Below, one piece after another: positions 10,614 through 19,832 of a stretch of 64,000 nucleotides of DNA. Location of the stretch: NCBI RefSeq assembly GCF_009799805.1, contig NZ_CP047050.1, positions 572,001-636,000 on the forward strand. The letters are read 5' to 3'. Both the position numbers and the translations under genes were made by a program. The notes beneath the pieces were generated by a model, which did not search any database, was not told where the DNA came from, and saw nothing but the letters and a program-made list of their open reading frames with translations. The DNA comes from Myroides phaeus (GTDB taxonomy: Bacteria; Bacteroidota; Bacteroidia; Flavobacteriales; Flavobacteriaceae). Numbering within the stretch: the first letter of the stretch is position 1; the number at the start of each line of letters is the position of its first letter.

Positions 10614-10621
10614 CAAAGGTA
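10614..10621 (-). promoter_or_regulatory. -7 promoter box for rpsO
   Basis: TACCTTTG on the minus strand, giving a leader of roughly 55 nt. Confidence 0.5.
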
Positions 10622-10707
10622 ATTTTATTTTTTAATTTAAAGCATTATGTGAAGACTTTTTTTAAAAAGATTTTTATTGCTCCTCAAATACTTTTCAGCA
10701 AATCAAA

Positions 10708-11163
10708 TTAAAACATACTGGCTACTTCTAAATTCAGGTTTTCCAAAAACTCTTGGTCTTTAGGTGTAAAAGCAGCTATGGTATGAGAATCAATATCTAT
10801 CTGACCAATATTTACCCCCTTTACAAATAAAGGCACCACAATTTCTGACTTCACAGTAATACTACAAGCTATATAATTATCTTGTGCTGTAACATCATCT
10901 ACTAAAAAAGTTGCATTACTATTAGCCACTTGACCACAGATTCCTTTTCCAAAAGGTATTATAACGTGATCTGTTTCATCTCCAACATAAGGACCTAACT
11001 CTAATACCTTTTTATTGTGATCTGCAAAATAAAACCCTACCCAATCATAATAAGGTATAGAGTCAAATAACAACTGACAAATCCCCAATAGTTTTTGCTC
11101 TTTATTTTTCTCACTATCTACAATAATATCTTTTGCTTGTTCTAATAATACTTTATAATCCAT
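10708..11163 (-). CDS. GAF-domain protein, free methionine-(R)-sulfoxide reductase-like
   Basis: 151-aa single GAF domain. The fRMsr family core is clear: PFGKGICGQVA (Cys76), DNYIACS (Cys100), SEIVVPL and IGQIDIDS. E. coli MsrC reduces free Met-(R)-sulfoxide with Cys118, Cys94 and Cys84; the equivalents of Cys118 and Cys94 are here, but the position before IPFG that normally holds Cys84 reads DHVI. The enzyme may use another resolving route, or the protein may act as a sensor. Stands alone between two non-coding stretches. Confidence 0.8.
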   Translation of the reverse strand: MDYKVLLEQAKDIIVDSEKNKEQKLLGICQLLFDSIPYYDWVGFYFADHNKKVLELGPYVGDETDHVIIPFGKGICGQVANSNATFLVDDVTAQDNYIACSITVKSEIVVPLFVKGVNIGQIDIDSHTIAAFTPKDQEFLENLNLEVASMF

Positions 11164-11513
11164 ACTACAATTAAAATTACTTTTGAATTCTAAAAATATA
11201 GAAAAACAAGATTAGTAAAGTTTTTTTAACAAAAGTATTTTTTATCTAATTCTGTTTTATACTCCATAAAAAAAGTCTCCTACAAGAGCAACAACAAAAG
11301 TTGAAAATAAAACTTGGTTAATCTAAAAGAGAAAAGACCTTATCTCTGCCCGTTCTAAAGTACTTTATTTACACATTGAAGAACTCAGAAGAAGTTTACA
11401 TACTTCTATAATTAAAGTTGTAAATAATTTCTAAGAATGTATTTCGAAAGTCTTTAAAACAGTATAAAAGCTCTATTATCATAAGCTTCTTTGATACTTG
11501 TTTCACACAAATA

Positions 11514-11579
11514 CCACACAAGTACCAGACACCTTCGGAAAAAAGGCTATTTTTCCGAACTTCTGTGGGACTTGAGTGG
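11514..11579. repeat. 66-nt long imperfect hairpin
   Basis: Two 30-nt arms (11514-11543 and 11550-11579) match at 24 of 30 positions around a 6-nt loop. The inner 10 bp (TTCGGAAAAA with its complement) are perfect, and the outer part shares CCAC, CAAGT and CC blocks. Resembles a REP- or MITE-like element; no transposase nearby. Confidence 0.6.
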
Positions 11580-11615
11580 GAGATGTCTCGAACATAATAC
11601 GTTTAAAACTACACT

Positions 11616-11647
11616 TTGATATGTTCTATATCACAAGAACATATCAA
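11616..11647. repeat. Perfect 12-bp inverted repeat
   Basis: TTGATATGTTCT (11616-11627) and its exact complement (11636-11647) around an 8-nt loop. No T-tract follows, so not an obvious terminator. Could be an operator-like or structural element. Confidence 0.55.
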
Positions 11648-11768
11648 TATATTATACTTTAAATCTTCGTTTATTTTATTTCTGACAAAAAGAGTTGTCT
11701 ACGCTTAATCCACAACTTTGGCGCCTGATATATTATTATGAAGATTTATTTGTAGGGGTATTAAAAAC

Positions 11769-11803
11769 AAAAAAGCACTAATGCAAATACATTAGTGCTT
11801 TTC
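11769..11803 (-). terminator. Terminator downstream of the CBS-domain gene
   Basis: Perfect arms AGCACTAATG and CATTAGTGCT with a 6-nt loop, flanked by A and T runs; on the minus strand it lies about 80 nt past the CBS gene stop. Confidence 0.8.
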
Positions 11804-11882
11804 TCAAACAACAATATGCAATTTTGTAGCCAAACTCACAAACTACAAAATCTATTTATTTTTTATAGCAATTTTATTTTTC

Positions 11883-12305
11883 TTAAATGTATTGCTTCAG
11901 CAAATACTTAATTAAATCTGTTGTAGTTAAAATCCCTACTAACATATCTCCTTCCATAACAGGTAAGGATCTAAAATCTTTTTCAACTAATATTTCTGCC
12001 GCTTCTCTGACGTTTTCATCAGCTTGTATTGTAATAACATCCTTCACCATTACTTGTTCAATAGTAAACATATTATAAACAGTCATATCAATTATTTCAT
12101 CATTCTCACCAACTGTTTCTGCTAAACTAATTTTCAACAAATCAGTATAACTTAAAATCCCTACAAGTTTGTTTCCAGAAACAACAGGTAAGTGGCGGAT
12201 TTTATGTTTTTTAAACAATCCTTCTGCATAAGTAAGCGAATCTGTAATATTCAACTTAACAATATCAGAAGCCATAATACTCGAAACTGGAACTCTCTGT
12301 TTCAT
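11883..12305 (-). CDS. CBS-domain-pair protein
   Basis: 140 aa made up of two CBS motifs (residues about 7-60 and 80-138), each ending in the typical G(K/D)xLVGILxxTDL. Such stand-alone pairs usually bind adenine nucleotides and act as energy or redox sensors. No fused enzyme or channel domain. Preceded by a TAGTTTTG box and followed by its own terminator. Partner unknown. Confidence 0.9.
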   Translation of the reverse strand: MKQRVPVSSIMASDIVKLNITDSLTYAEGLFKKHKIRHLPVVSGNKLVGILSYTDLLKISLAETVGENDEIIDMTVYNMFTIEQVMVKDVITIQADENVREAAEILVEKDFRSLPVMEGDMLVGILTTTDLIKYLLKQYI

Positions 12306-12328
12306 ATCAGCACCTTTTTAGAATAGCC

Positions 12329-12336
12329 CAAAACTA
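12329..12336 (-). promoter_or_regulatory. -7 promoter box for the CBS-domain gene
   Basis: TAGTTTTG on the minus strand, 24 bases upstream of the ATG. Confidence 0.45.
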
Positions 12337-12393
12337 CTTCACATTTAGTCATTAAAATATGATTTTTATCATACTTTGTGATATTTGGTCAAA

Positions 12394-12420
12394 TAAAAAA
12401 AGCGAAGTAAATACTTCGCT
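12394..12420 (-). terminator. tRNA-Arg terminator
   Basis: Hairpin with arms AGCGAAGTA and TACTTCGCT followed by seven T on the minus strand, about 20 nt beyond the tRNA 3' end. Confidence 0.85.
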
Positions 12421-12440
12421 TCTCAATCTATATAATTTTG

Positions 12441-12514
12441 CGTCCGTGGGAGGTTTCGAACCCCCAACCCTCAGAGCCGAAATCTGATATTCTATCCAGT
12501 TGAACTACACGGAC
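12441..12514 (-). tRNA. tRNA-Arg (anticodon TCG)
   Basis: 74-nt cloverleaf: acceptor GTCCGTG/CACGGAC, D-stem GTTC/GAAT with one weak pair, anticodon stem TCAGA/TCTGA with loop TTTCGGC (anticodon TCG, reading CGN Arg codons), 5-nt variable loop, and T-arm GGGGG/CCTCC with loop TTCGAAA. CCA is not encoded. Confidence 0.95.
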
Positions 12515-12524
12515 ACTATATAAT

Positions 12525-12977
12525 TTAGTTTGTCAATAAAGACTTTACTATAGTTGAAATTGTTTTTCCATCAGCTTTACCTGCTAACTCTTTTGATGCA
12601 AGTCCCATAACTTGTCCCATTGAAGCCATTCCACTAAAACCTCCTGTAGAAATAATCTCACTAATAACTTTCTTCACATCTTCTTCTGACATTTGCTCTG
12701 GTAAGAATTGCTCGATAACAGCTACTTGTGCTAACTCTGGTTCTACCAAATCCATACGTCCTTGTTCTGAAAATATGTTTGCACTATCCTTTCGTTGCTT
12801 AACTAATTTCTGTAAAATTTTAATTTCTTCTTCTTCAGTTAGCTCAGTTTGTGCCCCTGATTGAGTTTGGGCTAATAATAACTCAGACTTAATTGCTCTA
12901 AGTGCCTCTAAAGCTACTGTATCTTTAGCTTTCATTGCACTTTTCATTGCATCCATAATCTTAGATTGTAAACTCAT
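12525..12977 (-). CDS. GatB/YqeY-domain protein
   Basis: 150-aa YqeY family protein, related to the C-terminal tail domain of GatB, the tRNA-dependent amidotransferase subunit that binds tRNA. Family blocks seen are SKIMDAMKSAMKAKDTVALEALRAIKS, the central KQRKDSA, EQFLPEQMSEEDV and the C-terminal GKADGKTISTIV. The ATG at 12975-12977 was chosen because a TATATTTG box lies just upstream, inside the longer TTG-initiated version. It follows the ftsZ terminator and lies next to tRNA-Arg. Exact biochemical role not established. Confidence 0.88.
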   Translation of the reverse strand: MSLQSKIMDAMKSAMKAKDTVALEALRAIKSELLLAQTQSGAQTELTEEEEIKILQKLVKQRKDSANIFSEQGRMDLVEPELAQVAVIEQFLPEQMSEEDVKKVISEIISTGGFSGMASMGQVMGLASKELAGKADGKTISTIVKSLLTN

Positions 12978-12998
12978 ATCAAATATTTTATTTAAGTG

Positions 12999-13006
12999 CA
13001 AATATA
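12999..13006 (-). promoter_or_regulatory. -7 promoter box for yqeY-type gene
   Basis: TATATTTG on the minus strand, 22 bases before the chosen ATG and immediately after the T-run of the ftsZ terminator. Confidence 0.5.
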
Positions 13007-13042
13007 TAAAAAAGCCCGAAAAAAGTATAACTTTTTCGGGCT
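13007..13042 (-). terminator. dcw operon terminator after ftsZ
   Basis: Arms AGCCCGAAAAAGT and ACTTTTTTCGGGCT on the minus strand followed by a T-run; marks the end of the mraZ-ftsZ cluster. Confidence 0.85.
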
Positions 13043-13066
13043 CTATATATAAGGTCTGTCCTAATA

Positions 13067-15160
13067 TTAATCTACATTGTCATGTAAAAAAGAATTATTC
13101 GATCTTAATTTAGCATCGTTATTACTATCAACACCGAAGCTAACTCTTGACTTTCCAGTTACATCATCTGTATCTTTCAAATCTACTCCACTTCTTTTAT
13201 AAGCTGGTTCACGCTCTAATTCAGTTAACTGATTATTTGTGTTATTAAACTTATAATTAAAGTCTTTCATCTTTTTTCTTCTTTCAGCAGCACGACTTCT
13301 TAAAGTAAACTCTTCAATACTCATTTCCATTGGGTTTACTTCATCCAATTCTTCATCTAAAACAATTTCTGTTTCGTTTACAATTGGCTCAGCTTTTACT
13401 TCTGACTTTACAGAAAATTTGAATTCTTCTGCAATATCTTCTTGATGTTTATTTACAGGTTTAGCAGCAGATAATTCACTTTCTTTTTCAGTATAATCTT
13501 CTAAAGTAAAACGAATAACTTCTTCTTTTGGAGCAAGAGTATTTCCTACTGTTACTTCATTTGCAGATAAATGTGACGCAAAAGGTTGTGTGTTTTTTTC
13601 TTCTACAGATAAACCAATTGGCTCAACCACTCTCTTTTGAGTTGTATTAATAACTGTTAAAGGTTCAGCTTTTGGAGCTACTATAACAAACTCAGGATCC
13701 ACAACTTTAATATCACGAATGTCCTTAGCTTTATTAGAAACTTGCTCTACTGATAAGTTAACATTCTTTTTAACCTCTTCTTTCGGTGTTACATTTTCAA
13801 AAAACACGTCTAAATTTGAAGCTTCATTTGTTCTGTCAATGATAGTAAAATCATTCTCTCCTGTTGGTAAAACTGGATCTCCATCTTCAGGATCATCACC
13901 ACCGTCTAAATAATCATCGTCATTATCGTCTTCATCAAAATCATCTTCTAAATTATAGATAGTGATTTTTTCTTCTTTAGGCTCTTCTGCTTCTTCTGTT
14001 TGACCAAAAGTATTAGCGATATCAGTACTACTTAAAGCTGATAAAGGTTCATTTGGTGTAGAAAAACTAAAAGAACTTAATGGCGCAGCTGAAGATAAAT
14101 TTCTTACTGCTTTTTGCTCATCATCTAAAGTATGAATAATCATCTTTGGTTCAGATGTAGTAACAATGTTCTTTTGTTGCTCTATATTGAAACCTGTAGC
14201 AATAATTGTTACAGAAATAGCTTCTCCTAATGTATCATCTTCACCAACTCCCATAATGATATTAGCATTATGACCAGCTTCAGTTTGGATGTGATCATTA
14301 ATTTCTCCAATTTCATCAATAGTAATCTCATTTGAACCAGAAACGATTAATAATAATACGTTTTTAGCTCCTGTAATTTTATTATCATTTAATAAAGGAG
14401 AATCTAAAGCATCTACAATAGCGTCTTTAGCTCTTGTTTCACCTGAAGCAGTTGCTGATCCCATTATTGCAGTACCACTATCAGACAATACTGTCTTAGC
14501 ATCTTTTAAGTCAATATTCTGTGTATAGTGATGTGTAATAACTTCAGCAATACCACGCGCAGCAGTAGATAAGACTTCATCAGCTTTGGAGAAACCAGCC
14601 TTGAAACCTAAGTTTCCATATACTTCACGTAATTTATTATTATTGATAACAACTAATGAATCTACTTGCTTACGTAAACGCTCAACACCTTTTAAGGCTT
14701 GTTCTTGTCTTACTTTTCCTTCAAATTGGAAAGGAATCGTTACAATTCCTACCGTAAGAATATCTCTCTCTTTAGACAATTGAGCAATTACTGGAGCTGC
14801 ACCTGTTCCGGTACCTCCACCCATACCTGCTGTAATAAATACCATTTTAGTATTTACATCAAGCATCTTTTCAATTTCTTCTATACTTTCAAGAGCAGAT
14901 TGCTGTCCTACTTCTGGATTAGCTCCAGCCCCAAGTCCTTCAGTCAAGTTAACACCTAATTGAATTTTATTAGGTACTGTACTATTTTCTAAAGCTTGTG
15001 AGTCAGTATTACAAACTATAAAATCTACACCCTTAATACCTTGCTTAAACATGTGGTTAATGGCGTTACTTCCACCACCTCCAACACCAATTACTTTAAT
15101 AACGTTTGATTGGTTTTTTGGTAAATCAAACTTTATTCCTCCAAAATCTGTATTCTCCAT
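13067..15160 (-). CDS. ftsZ: Cell division protein FtsZ
   Basis: Tubulin-like GTPase forming the Z-ring. The GTP-binding motif GGGTGTG lies at residues 114-120, and NTDSQAL and the T7-loop region are present in the first 320 residues. It is 697 aa, much longer than E. coli FtsZ (383 aa). The extra length is an acidic, presumably disordered linker (including a run such as DDFDEDDNDDDYLDGGDDPE) and a C-terminal region with EPAYKRSGV followed by about 35 further residues. ATG at 15158-15160 is chosen, 13 bp after ftsA; a longer reading would overlap ftsA. Last gene of the dcw cluster. Confidence 0.97.
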   Translation of the reverse strand: MENTDFGGIKFDLPKNQSNVIKVIGVGGGGSNAINHMFKQGIKGVDFIVCNTDSQALENSTVPNKIQLGVNLTEGLGAGANPEVGQQSALESIEEIEKMLDVNTKMVFITAGMGGGTGTGAAPVIAQLSKERDILTVGIVTIPFQFEGKVRQEQALKGVERLRKQVDSLVVINNNKLREVYGNLGFKAGFSKADEVLSTAARGIAEVITHHYTQNIDLKDAKTVLSDSGTAIMGSATASGETRAKDAIVDALDSPLLNDNKITGAKNVLLLIVSGSNEITIDEIGEINDHIQTEAGHNANIIMGVGEDDTLGEAISVTIIATGFNIEQQKNIVTTSEPKMIIHTLDDEQKAVRNLSSAAPLSSFSFSTPNEPLSALSSTDIANTFGQTEEAEEPKEEKITIYNLEDDFDEDDNDDDYLDGGDDPEDGDPVLPTGENDFTIIDRTNEASNLDVFFENVTPKEEVKKNVNLSVEQVSNKAKDIRDIKVVDPEFVIVAPKAEPLTVINTTQKRVVEPIGLSVEEKNTQPFASHLSANEVTVGNTLAPKEEVIRFTLEDYTEKESELSAAKPVNKHQEDIAEEFKFSVKSEVKAEPIVNETEIVLDEELDEVNPMEMSIEEFTLRSRAAERRKKMKDFNYKFNNTNNQLTELEREPAYKRSGVDLKDTDDVTGKSRVSFGVDSNNDAKLRSNNSFLHDNVD

Positions 15161-15173
15161 ATACGTAGCGCTT

Positions 15174-16616
15174 TTATTCTTGCTTTTCAATAAACTCTTT
15201 AATCTTTCTAAAAAAATTACCAAAGAAACTGCTTTCAAATTTCTCCGCAATCGGACTATTTAAAGACTCATCTTTTATTTCTCTTGGCTCTTTTGATTCT
15301 ACAGAAACTCTTTCTGGTTCATTATACTGAACTGTTTCTGTTTGTTCTCTATTGCTTGCCACTGGCTTCACAACAATCGGCTCTACAACCTCTTGTTTCA
15401 CTTCTTCTTTTTTAACCTCTTCTTGTTCTTCAACTAAAGAAATTGCTCCCTTAATCTGATTGCGGTTACTCTCCATCACTAAACCAACAGCAGTAGCATA
15501 CAACGGACTTGATATCTCGGGATTTGAATCTCCTGCTAAATGTTCGTTTGGATATCCAATACGAGTATCTATTCCTGTTATATATTCAACTAATTGCTTG
15601 ATGTGTTTTAATTCAGATCCTCCACCTGTTAAAACAATACCAGCAATTAATTTCTTCTGTGGATTTTCATATCCATAACTTTTAATCTCAGAAAATACCA
15701 ATTGAATTATTTCCTCTACACGTGCGTGAATAATTTTCGATAAATTCTTTAAAGAGATTTCTTTCGGTTCTTTACCTCTTAATCCAGGAATAGAAACAAT
15801 TTCATTGTCTTTATTTTCACCTGGCCAAGCAGATCCAAATCTTACTTTTAAAATCTCAGCTTGACGTTCAATAATAGCACATCCTTCTTTTATATCTTCT
15901 GTAATAACATTTCCTCCAAATGGAACTACAGCTGTATGACGAATGATACCATCTTTAAAAATTGCAAGGTCAGTTGTACCACCACCTATATCAATTAATG
16001 CAACACCAGCTTCTTTTTCTTCTTGACTTAATACAGCTTCTGCAGATGCTAATGGTTCTAAAGTGATACCACTTAGTTCTAAACCTGCATCTTTAATACA
16101 TCTACCTGCATTTTTAATCAATGCCGCTTGTCCTACAACAACATGAAATGTTGCTTCTAAACGACTTCCATACATTCCTATCGGCTCTTTAATACCTGGC
16201 TCACCATCAATTTTAAATTCTTGTGGTAAAACATGTATTATTTCCTCTCCAGGTAACATACTTAATTTTTGAACTTGATTAATTAACTGTTCAATATCTT
16301 TGTCACCAATAACTTCATCAGGATTTTCTCTACTGATGTAGTCACTGTGTTGTATACTTCTAATATGTTGTCCTGCGATACCAACAACAACATTCTTAAT
16401 TTTATATCCTGCTGCTGCTTCCGCATCAGCAACTGCGTGTAAAATAGACTGAATAGTTTGTAAAATGTTATTTACAACCCCACGTTTTACACCAAGACTT
16501 TTAGCTTTCCCTAAACCTAAAATCTCAAGTTTGCCATATTCATTCTTTTTACCAATCATTGCAACAATCTTAGTTGTTCCAATGTCTAAACCTACAGCTA
16601 TATTTTCTTTTTCCAT
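15174..16616 (-). CDS. ftsA: Cell division protein FtsA
   Basis: Actin-like ATPase that ties FtsZ to the membrane. N-terminal VGLDIGTTKIVAMIG, phosphate-2 block ALIDIGGGTTDLAIF and adenosine block GIVLTGGGSELKHI are present. An unusually long linker rich in Glu, Lys and Val leads to a C-terminal amphipathic helix (FFGNFFRKIKEFIEKQ), the expected membrane-targeting sequence. 480 aa, longer than the E. coli form because of this linker. Lies directly upstream of ftsZ. Confidence 0.96.
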   Translation of the reverse strand: MEKENIAVGLDIGTTKIVAMIGKKNEYGKLEILGLGKAKSLGVKRGVVNNILQTIQSILHAVADAEAAAGYKIKNVVVGIAGQHIRSIQHSDYISRENPDEVIGDKDIEQLINQVQKLSMLPGEEIIHVLPQEFKIDGEPGIKEPIGMYGSRLEATFHVVVGQAALIKNAGRCIKDAGLELSGITLEPLASAEAVLSQEEKEAGVALIDIGGGTTDLAIFKDGIIRHTAVVPFGGNVITEDIKEGCAIIERQAEILKVRFGSAWPGENKDNEIVSIPGLRGKEPKEISLKNLSKIIHARVEEIIQLVFSEIKSYGYENPQKKLIAGIVLTGGGSELKHIKQLVEYITGIDTRIGYPNEHLAGDSNPEISSPLYATAVGLVMESNRNQIKGAISLVEEQEEVKKEEVKQEVVEPIVVKPVASNREQTETVQYNEPERVSVESKEPREIKDESLNSPIAEKFESSFFGNFFRKIKEFIEKQE

Positions 16617-16627
16617 ACTCCTTTTTA

Positions 16628-17365
16628 CTATTTAGTGCATATCACTTGCTGGGTAAACTTCAGGTTTACTACTTTGTACTTATTTTGTTCAATATCTTCA
16701 TTTACCATATACTGCACAAAAGCTTTATAATTCTTCAATTTTTTTTCTTTCTCATCAAATCCCCCAAACTGAATATCGAAATTATTTGTTCGACTCATCA
16801 ACTTAAGTGACCTATCTGATTCTACAATAATCCCCGTAATGTCCTTTCTTAAAAATTCGTCTTCGTTTATCAATTCCAACATCTCTTTAAGGTCTTTTTC
16901 ATTACTCTGGTTTACTTTTCCTTGCACCATAGGAACTCGATCCGAATAATGAATTGACAAAGGCATTCTCTGTCCATATTCATCTAAGTAATAGTTTTTA
17001 GAATCTTCAATGATTCTACCTATCGCTTTCTTTTGCCAAACATCAACAAATAACCTTCCATCAACTGTTAAATATACATCAGCATCCTTGATCAAGTCAT
17101 TATTTAGCACCCCTTTTTCCAGATTATTCAAATCTAAAACAGTTCTATTTATCTCGGAAATTTTTGGAAAATTATTTTTAACCAAATCGCGAACTTCTGT
17201 AGCTGTAACAAAATGTTCTTCTCCTCCCTTAAATAAAACCTCAATGTCCGTAATCACACGAGAATCATTGCGTTTATTCGTGAATGAATATATAAATAAT
17301 AAGACTAAACACAATAACAATATGCGAATATCTGACCATTTAATATTTTTTACCCACTTTTTCAC
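16628..17365 (-). CDS. ftsQ: Cell division protein FtsQ/DivIB-like
   Basis: Bitopic inner-membrane divisome protein. A short cytoplasmic start (MKKWVKNIKWSD) is followed by one transmembrane helix (IRILLLCLVLLFIYSF), then a periplasmic POTRA-like and FtsQ domain of about 210 residues with DVYLTVDGRLFVDVWQKKAIGRI and YLDEYGQRMPLS. Position between murC and ftsA matches ftsQ in other dcw clusters. Sequence is divergent, so naming leans on context and topology. Confidence 0.88.
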   Translation of the reverse strand: MKKWVKNIKWSDIRILLLCLVLLFIYSFTNKRNDSRVITDIEVLFKGGEEHFVTATEVRDLVKNNFPKISEINRTVLDLNNLEKGVLNNDLIKDADVYLTVDGRLFVDVWQKKAIGRIIEDSKNYYLDEYGQRMPLSIHYSDRVPMVQGKVNQSNEKDLKEMLELINEDEFLRKDITGIIVESDRSLKLMSRTNNFDIQFGGFDEKEKKLKNYKAFVQYMVNEDIEQNKYKVVNLKFTQQVICTK

Positions 17366-17377
17366 TATAAACTAATC

Positions 17378-18724
17378 TTAATTTTCTAATTCTCTCTTTA
17401 TTTCACTAACCATCTCACCAATATCTCCGGCTCCTATAGTTAAAATTACGTCTGCATCTATTCCTTTCAAATAATTAATTAATGATTCTTTAGCCACTAA
17501 TTCCTTATTACTTGAAGTAATATCTTCTAATAATGCAGCAGATGTAATTCCTTCAATAGGCTCCTCTCTTGCAGGATAAATATCTAATAAAACAATATTG
17601 TCAAATGTTGATAACGCTTTAGCAAACTCCCCCATAAAATCTCTTGTTCTTGAGAATAAATGTGGTTGAAATACTGCCACTATCTTTTTGTCTCCGTATA
17701 ATTCGTGCACTGCTTGACTAACGGCTAAAATCTCTGTTGGATGATGTGCGTAATCATCTATATAAATCAATTTCTCTGAACGCAATTTATACGAGAATCT
17801 ACGTCTAACCCCTTGAAAACTTTCAAGTCCTTTTACCAATAAATCTTTATCAACTCCATAAGTATATGCCATAGCAAAAGCAACTAATGCATTTGATAAA
17901 TTATGATGTCCTGGTAATCCAAAACGTACATCTTTTATTTCTTCTGTTGGTGTAATAATATCAAATACATACCATCCATCAACAATTTTAATATTTGCTA
18001 CTCTAAATTTAGCATCTTCTGCAAAACCAACTCTTACTCCTTCTAAACTTACGCCATCAGCAGTAAAAACTTTTGTCTTATCTTCAACTTTGTCAGCAAA
18101 ATCTTGAAATGCAGTTAGCATCTCATCTGCTGTACCAAAAATATCTAAATGGTCTGCCTCAGTCGATGTAATACATGCAGTGTTCGGATATAGCTTTAAG
18201 AAAGATCTATCAAACTCATCTGCTTCAACAACAGTAACTGTTGTACCGCTACCAATTAGATTCGTTTGATAATTCTCTACTACTCCTCCCACAAATGCTG
18301 TTACATCAATATTTGCTTGAAACAACAAGTGTCCCAAAATACTTGTTGTCGTAGTTTTTCCGTGTGTACCTGCTACAGCAAAGCAATAAGTGTCTTTTGT
18401 TATCAACCCTAATACCTCTGCACGCTTGCGGATATCGAAACCATTATCTTTAAAATAAGCCCACTGCTTATGACTTGAAGGAATCGCTGGTGTTATAACA
18501 ACTAACGTACTCTCCTTGTCTTTATACTCTTCTTCTAATAATTCAACATTGTCTTCAAAATGAATGTCGATTCCCGCTTCTTCTAACTCATCTGTTAACT
18601 GAGTTGGTGTACGATCATATCCTGCAACATTCTTTCCTAAGAATTTAAAATAACGAGCTAAGGCACTCATTCCAATACCTCCTATACCTATAAAAAAAAC
18701 GCTCTTTATCTTACTTATTTCCAT
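17378..18724 (-). CDS. murC: UDP-N-acetylmuramate--L-alanine ligase
   Basis: Adds L-Ala to UDP-MurNAc with ATP, the first peptide step of peptidoglycan synthesis. N-terminal UDP-binding FFIGIGGIGMSALARYF, ATP loop VAGTHGKTTTTS, VEADEFDRSFL and HPTEI are in place. 448 aa, typical. Tightly packed between murG (4 bp) and ftsQ (12 bp). Confidence 0.97.
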   Translation of the reverse strand: MEISKIKSVFFIGIGGIGMSALARYFKFLGKNVAGYDRTPTQLTDELEEAGIDIHFEDNVELLEEEYKDKESTLVVITPAIPSSHKQWAYFKDNGFDIRKRAEVLGLITKDTYCFAVAGTHGKTTTTSILGHLLFQANIDVTAFVGGVVENYQTNLIGSGTTVTVVEADEFDRSFLKLYPNTACITSTEADHLDIFGTADEMLTAFQDFADKVEDKTKVFTADGVSLEGVRVGFAEDAKFRVANIKIVDGWYVFDIITPTEEIKDVRFGLPGHHNLSNALVAFAMAYTYGVDKDLLVKGLESFQGVRRRFSYKLRSEKLIYIDDYAHHPTEILAVSQAVHELYGDKKIVAVFQPHLFSRTRDFMGEFAKALSTFDNIVLLDIYPAREEPIEGITSAALLEDITSSNKELVAKESLINYLKGIDADVILTIGAGDIGEMVSEIKRELEN

Positions 18725-18728
18725 AATC

Positions 18729-19820
18729 TTATTTCATTAAAGACTCTATTCGGTCTACTATATCTTTAGTTGCATTTGGTAAGGCTAATTTTTTAAAATT
18801 CTTACCCAATACTCCTTGGTATTCTTCATCAATAATTAAGTTACTAAAAACTTTAGTAAACTTATCATCAAGCTCACTTTCTTTTATCATTATCGCTCCA
18901 TCTTTCTCCACAATGCTATTTGCATTCTTTGTCTGATGGTCTTCTGCTACATTAGGAGAAGGAATAAATATTACTGGCTTTCCTATTAAAGCAAGTTCTG
19001 ATATTGATGATGCTCCTGCTCTTGAAATAACAAAATCTGCTGAAGCATATGCTAAATCCATTCTATCAATAAACGCCTTTACCTGAATATTATCTCCTTC
19101 ATATTTTTTATACTCTTCAAAGTATAGTTTACCACACTGCCAAATAACTTGAATATTACTCTGTTTAAAAGAATCAAGATTCTTTTCTATCAGTTGATTT
19201 ATTCTTCTTGCACCTAAACTTCCACCAAGAACTAATAGTGTCTTCTTATTGTTGTCTAAACCTAAAAAAGAAATACCTTCTTCACGTTTTGCATTAACAT
19301 CAATTAAATCCATTCGAACAGGATTTCCTGTTTTAAAGATTTTATCACTTGGAAAAAAACGTTCTAACTTATCATAAGCGACACAGATTGCTTTTGCTTT
19401 TTTCCCTAATAACTTATTAGTTATTCCTGGAAAAGAGTTTTGCTCTTGTACTACAGTAGGTATTCCTTTATCAGCAGCAACTTTTACGACTGCTCCACTT
19501 GCGAAACCACCTGTTCCAATAACAACATCTGGTTTAAACTCCTTTATAATCTTTTTAGACTTCCAAATACTACTAAGTAATTTGAAAGGAAAAGCAAGAT
19601 TGTCTAAAGTTAGCTTACGTTGTATTCCAGAAATCCAAAGACCTTCAATCTTATATCCAGCTTGAGGAATCTTCTGCATTTCCATTTTACCCTTTGCACC
19701 AACAAATAATATTTCCGCATCTGCATATCTCGCCTTAATCTCATTTGCGATAGCTAAAGCAGGATAAATATGTCCTCCTGTTCCACCACCACTCAATATG
19801 ACTCTCGGTGCTTTTTTCAT
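18729..19820 (-). CDS. murG: UDP-GlcNAc--lipid I N-acetylglucosaminyltransferase
   Basis: Peripheral membrane glycosyltransferase making lipid II. Glycine-rich loop [16 protein letters not shown] at the N-terminus, [15 protein letters not shown], and the sugar-nucleotide site [17 protein letters not shown]. 363 aa, standard. Confidence 0.97.
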   Translation of the reverse strand: MKKAPRVILSGGGTGGHIYPALAIANEIKARYADAEILFVGAKGKMEMQKIPQAGYKIEGLWISGIQRKLTLDNLAFPFKLLSSIWKSKKIIKEFKPDVVIGTGGFASGAVVKVAADKGIPTVVQEQNSFPGITNKLLGKKAKAICVAYDKLERFFPSDKIFKTGNPVRMDLIDVNAKREEGISFLGLDNNKKTLLVLGGSLGARRINQLIEKNLDSFKQSNIQVIWQCGKLYFEEYKKYEGDNIQVKAFIDRMDLAYASADFVISRAGASSISELALIGKPVIFIPSPNVAEDHQTKNANSIVEKDGAIMIKESELDDKFTKVFSNLIIDEEYQGVLGKNFKKLALPNATKDIVDRIESLMK

Positions 19821-19832
19821 TGTAATATCTAA

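Larger units (their letters stand above)
11164..11768. other. Gene-free region with inverted repeats
   Basis: About 600 bases with no supportable gene on either strand. It holds two strong inverted repeats (listed separately). No tRNA or transposase remnant is visible. Confidence 0.6.

Noticed and set aside
15161..15250. 30-residue N-terminal extension of FtsZ
   Set aside because: It overlaps the end of ftsA in another frame, and known FtsZ proteins start close to the chosen ATG.
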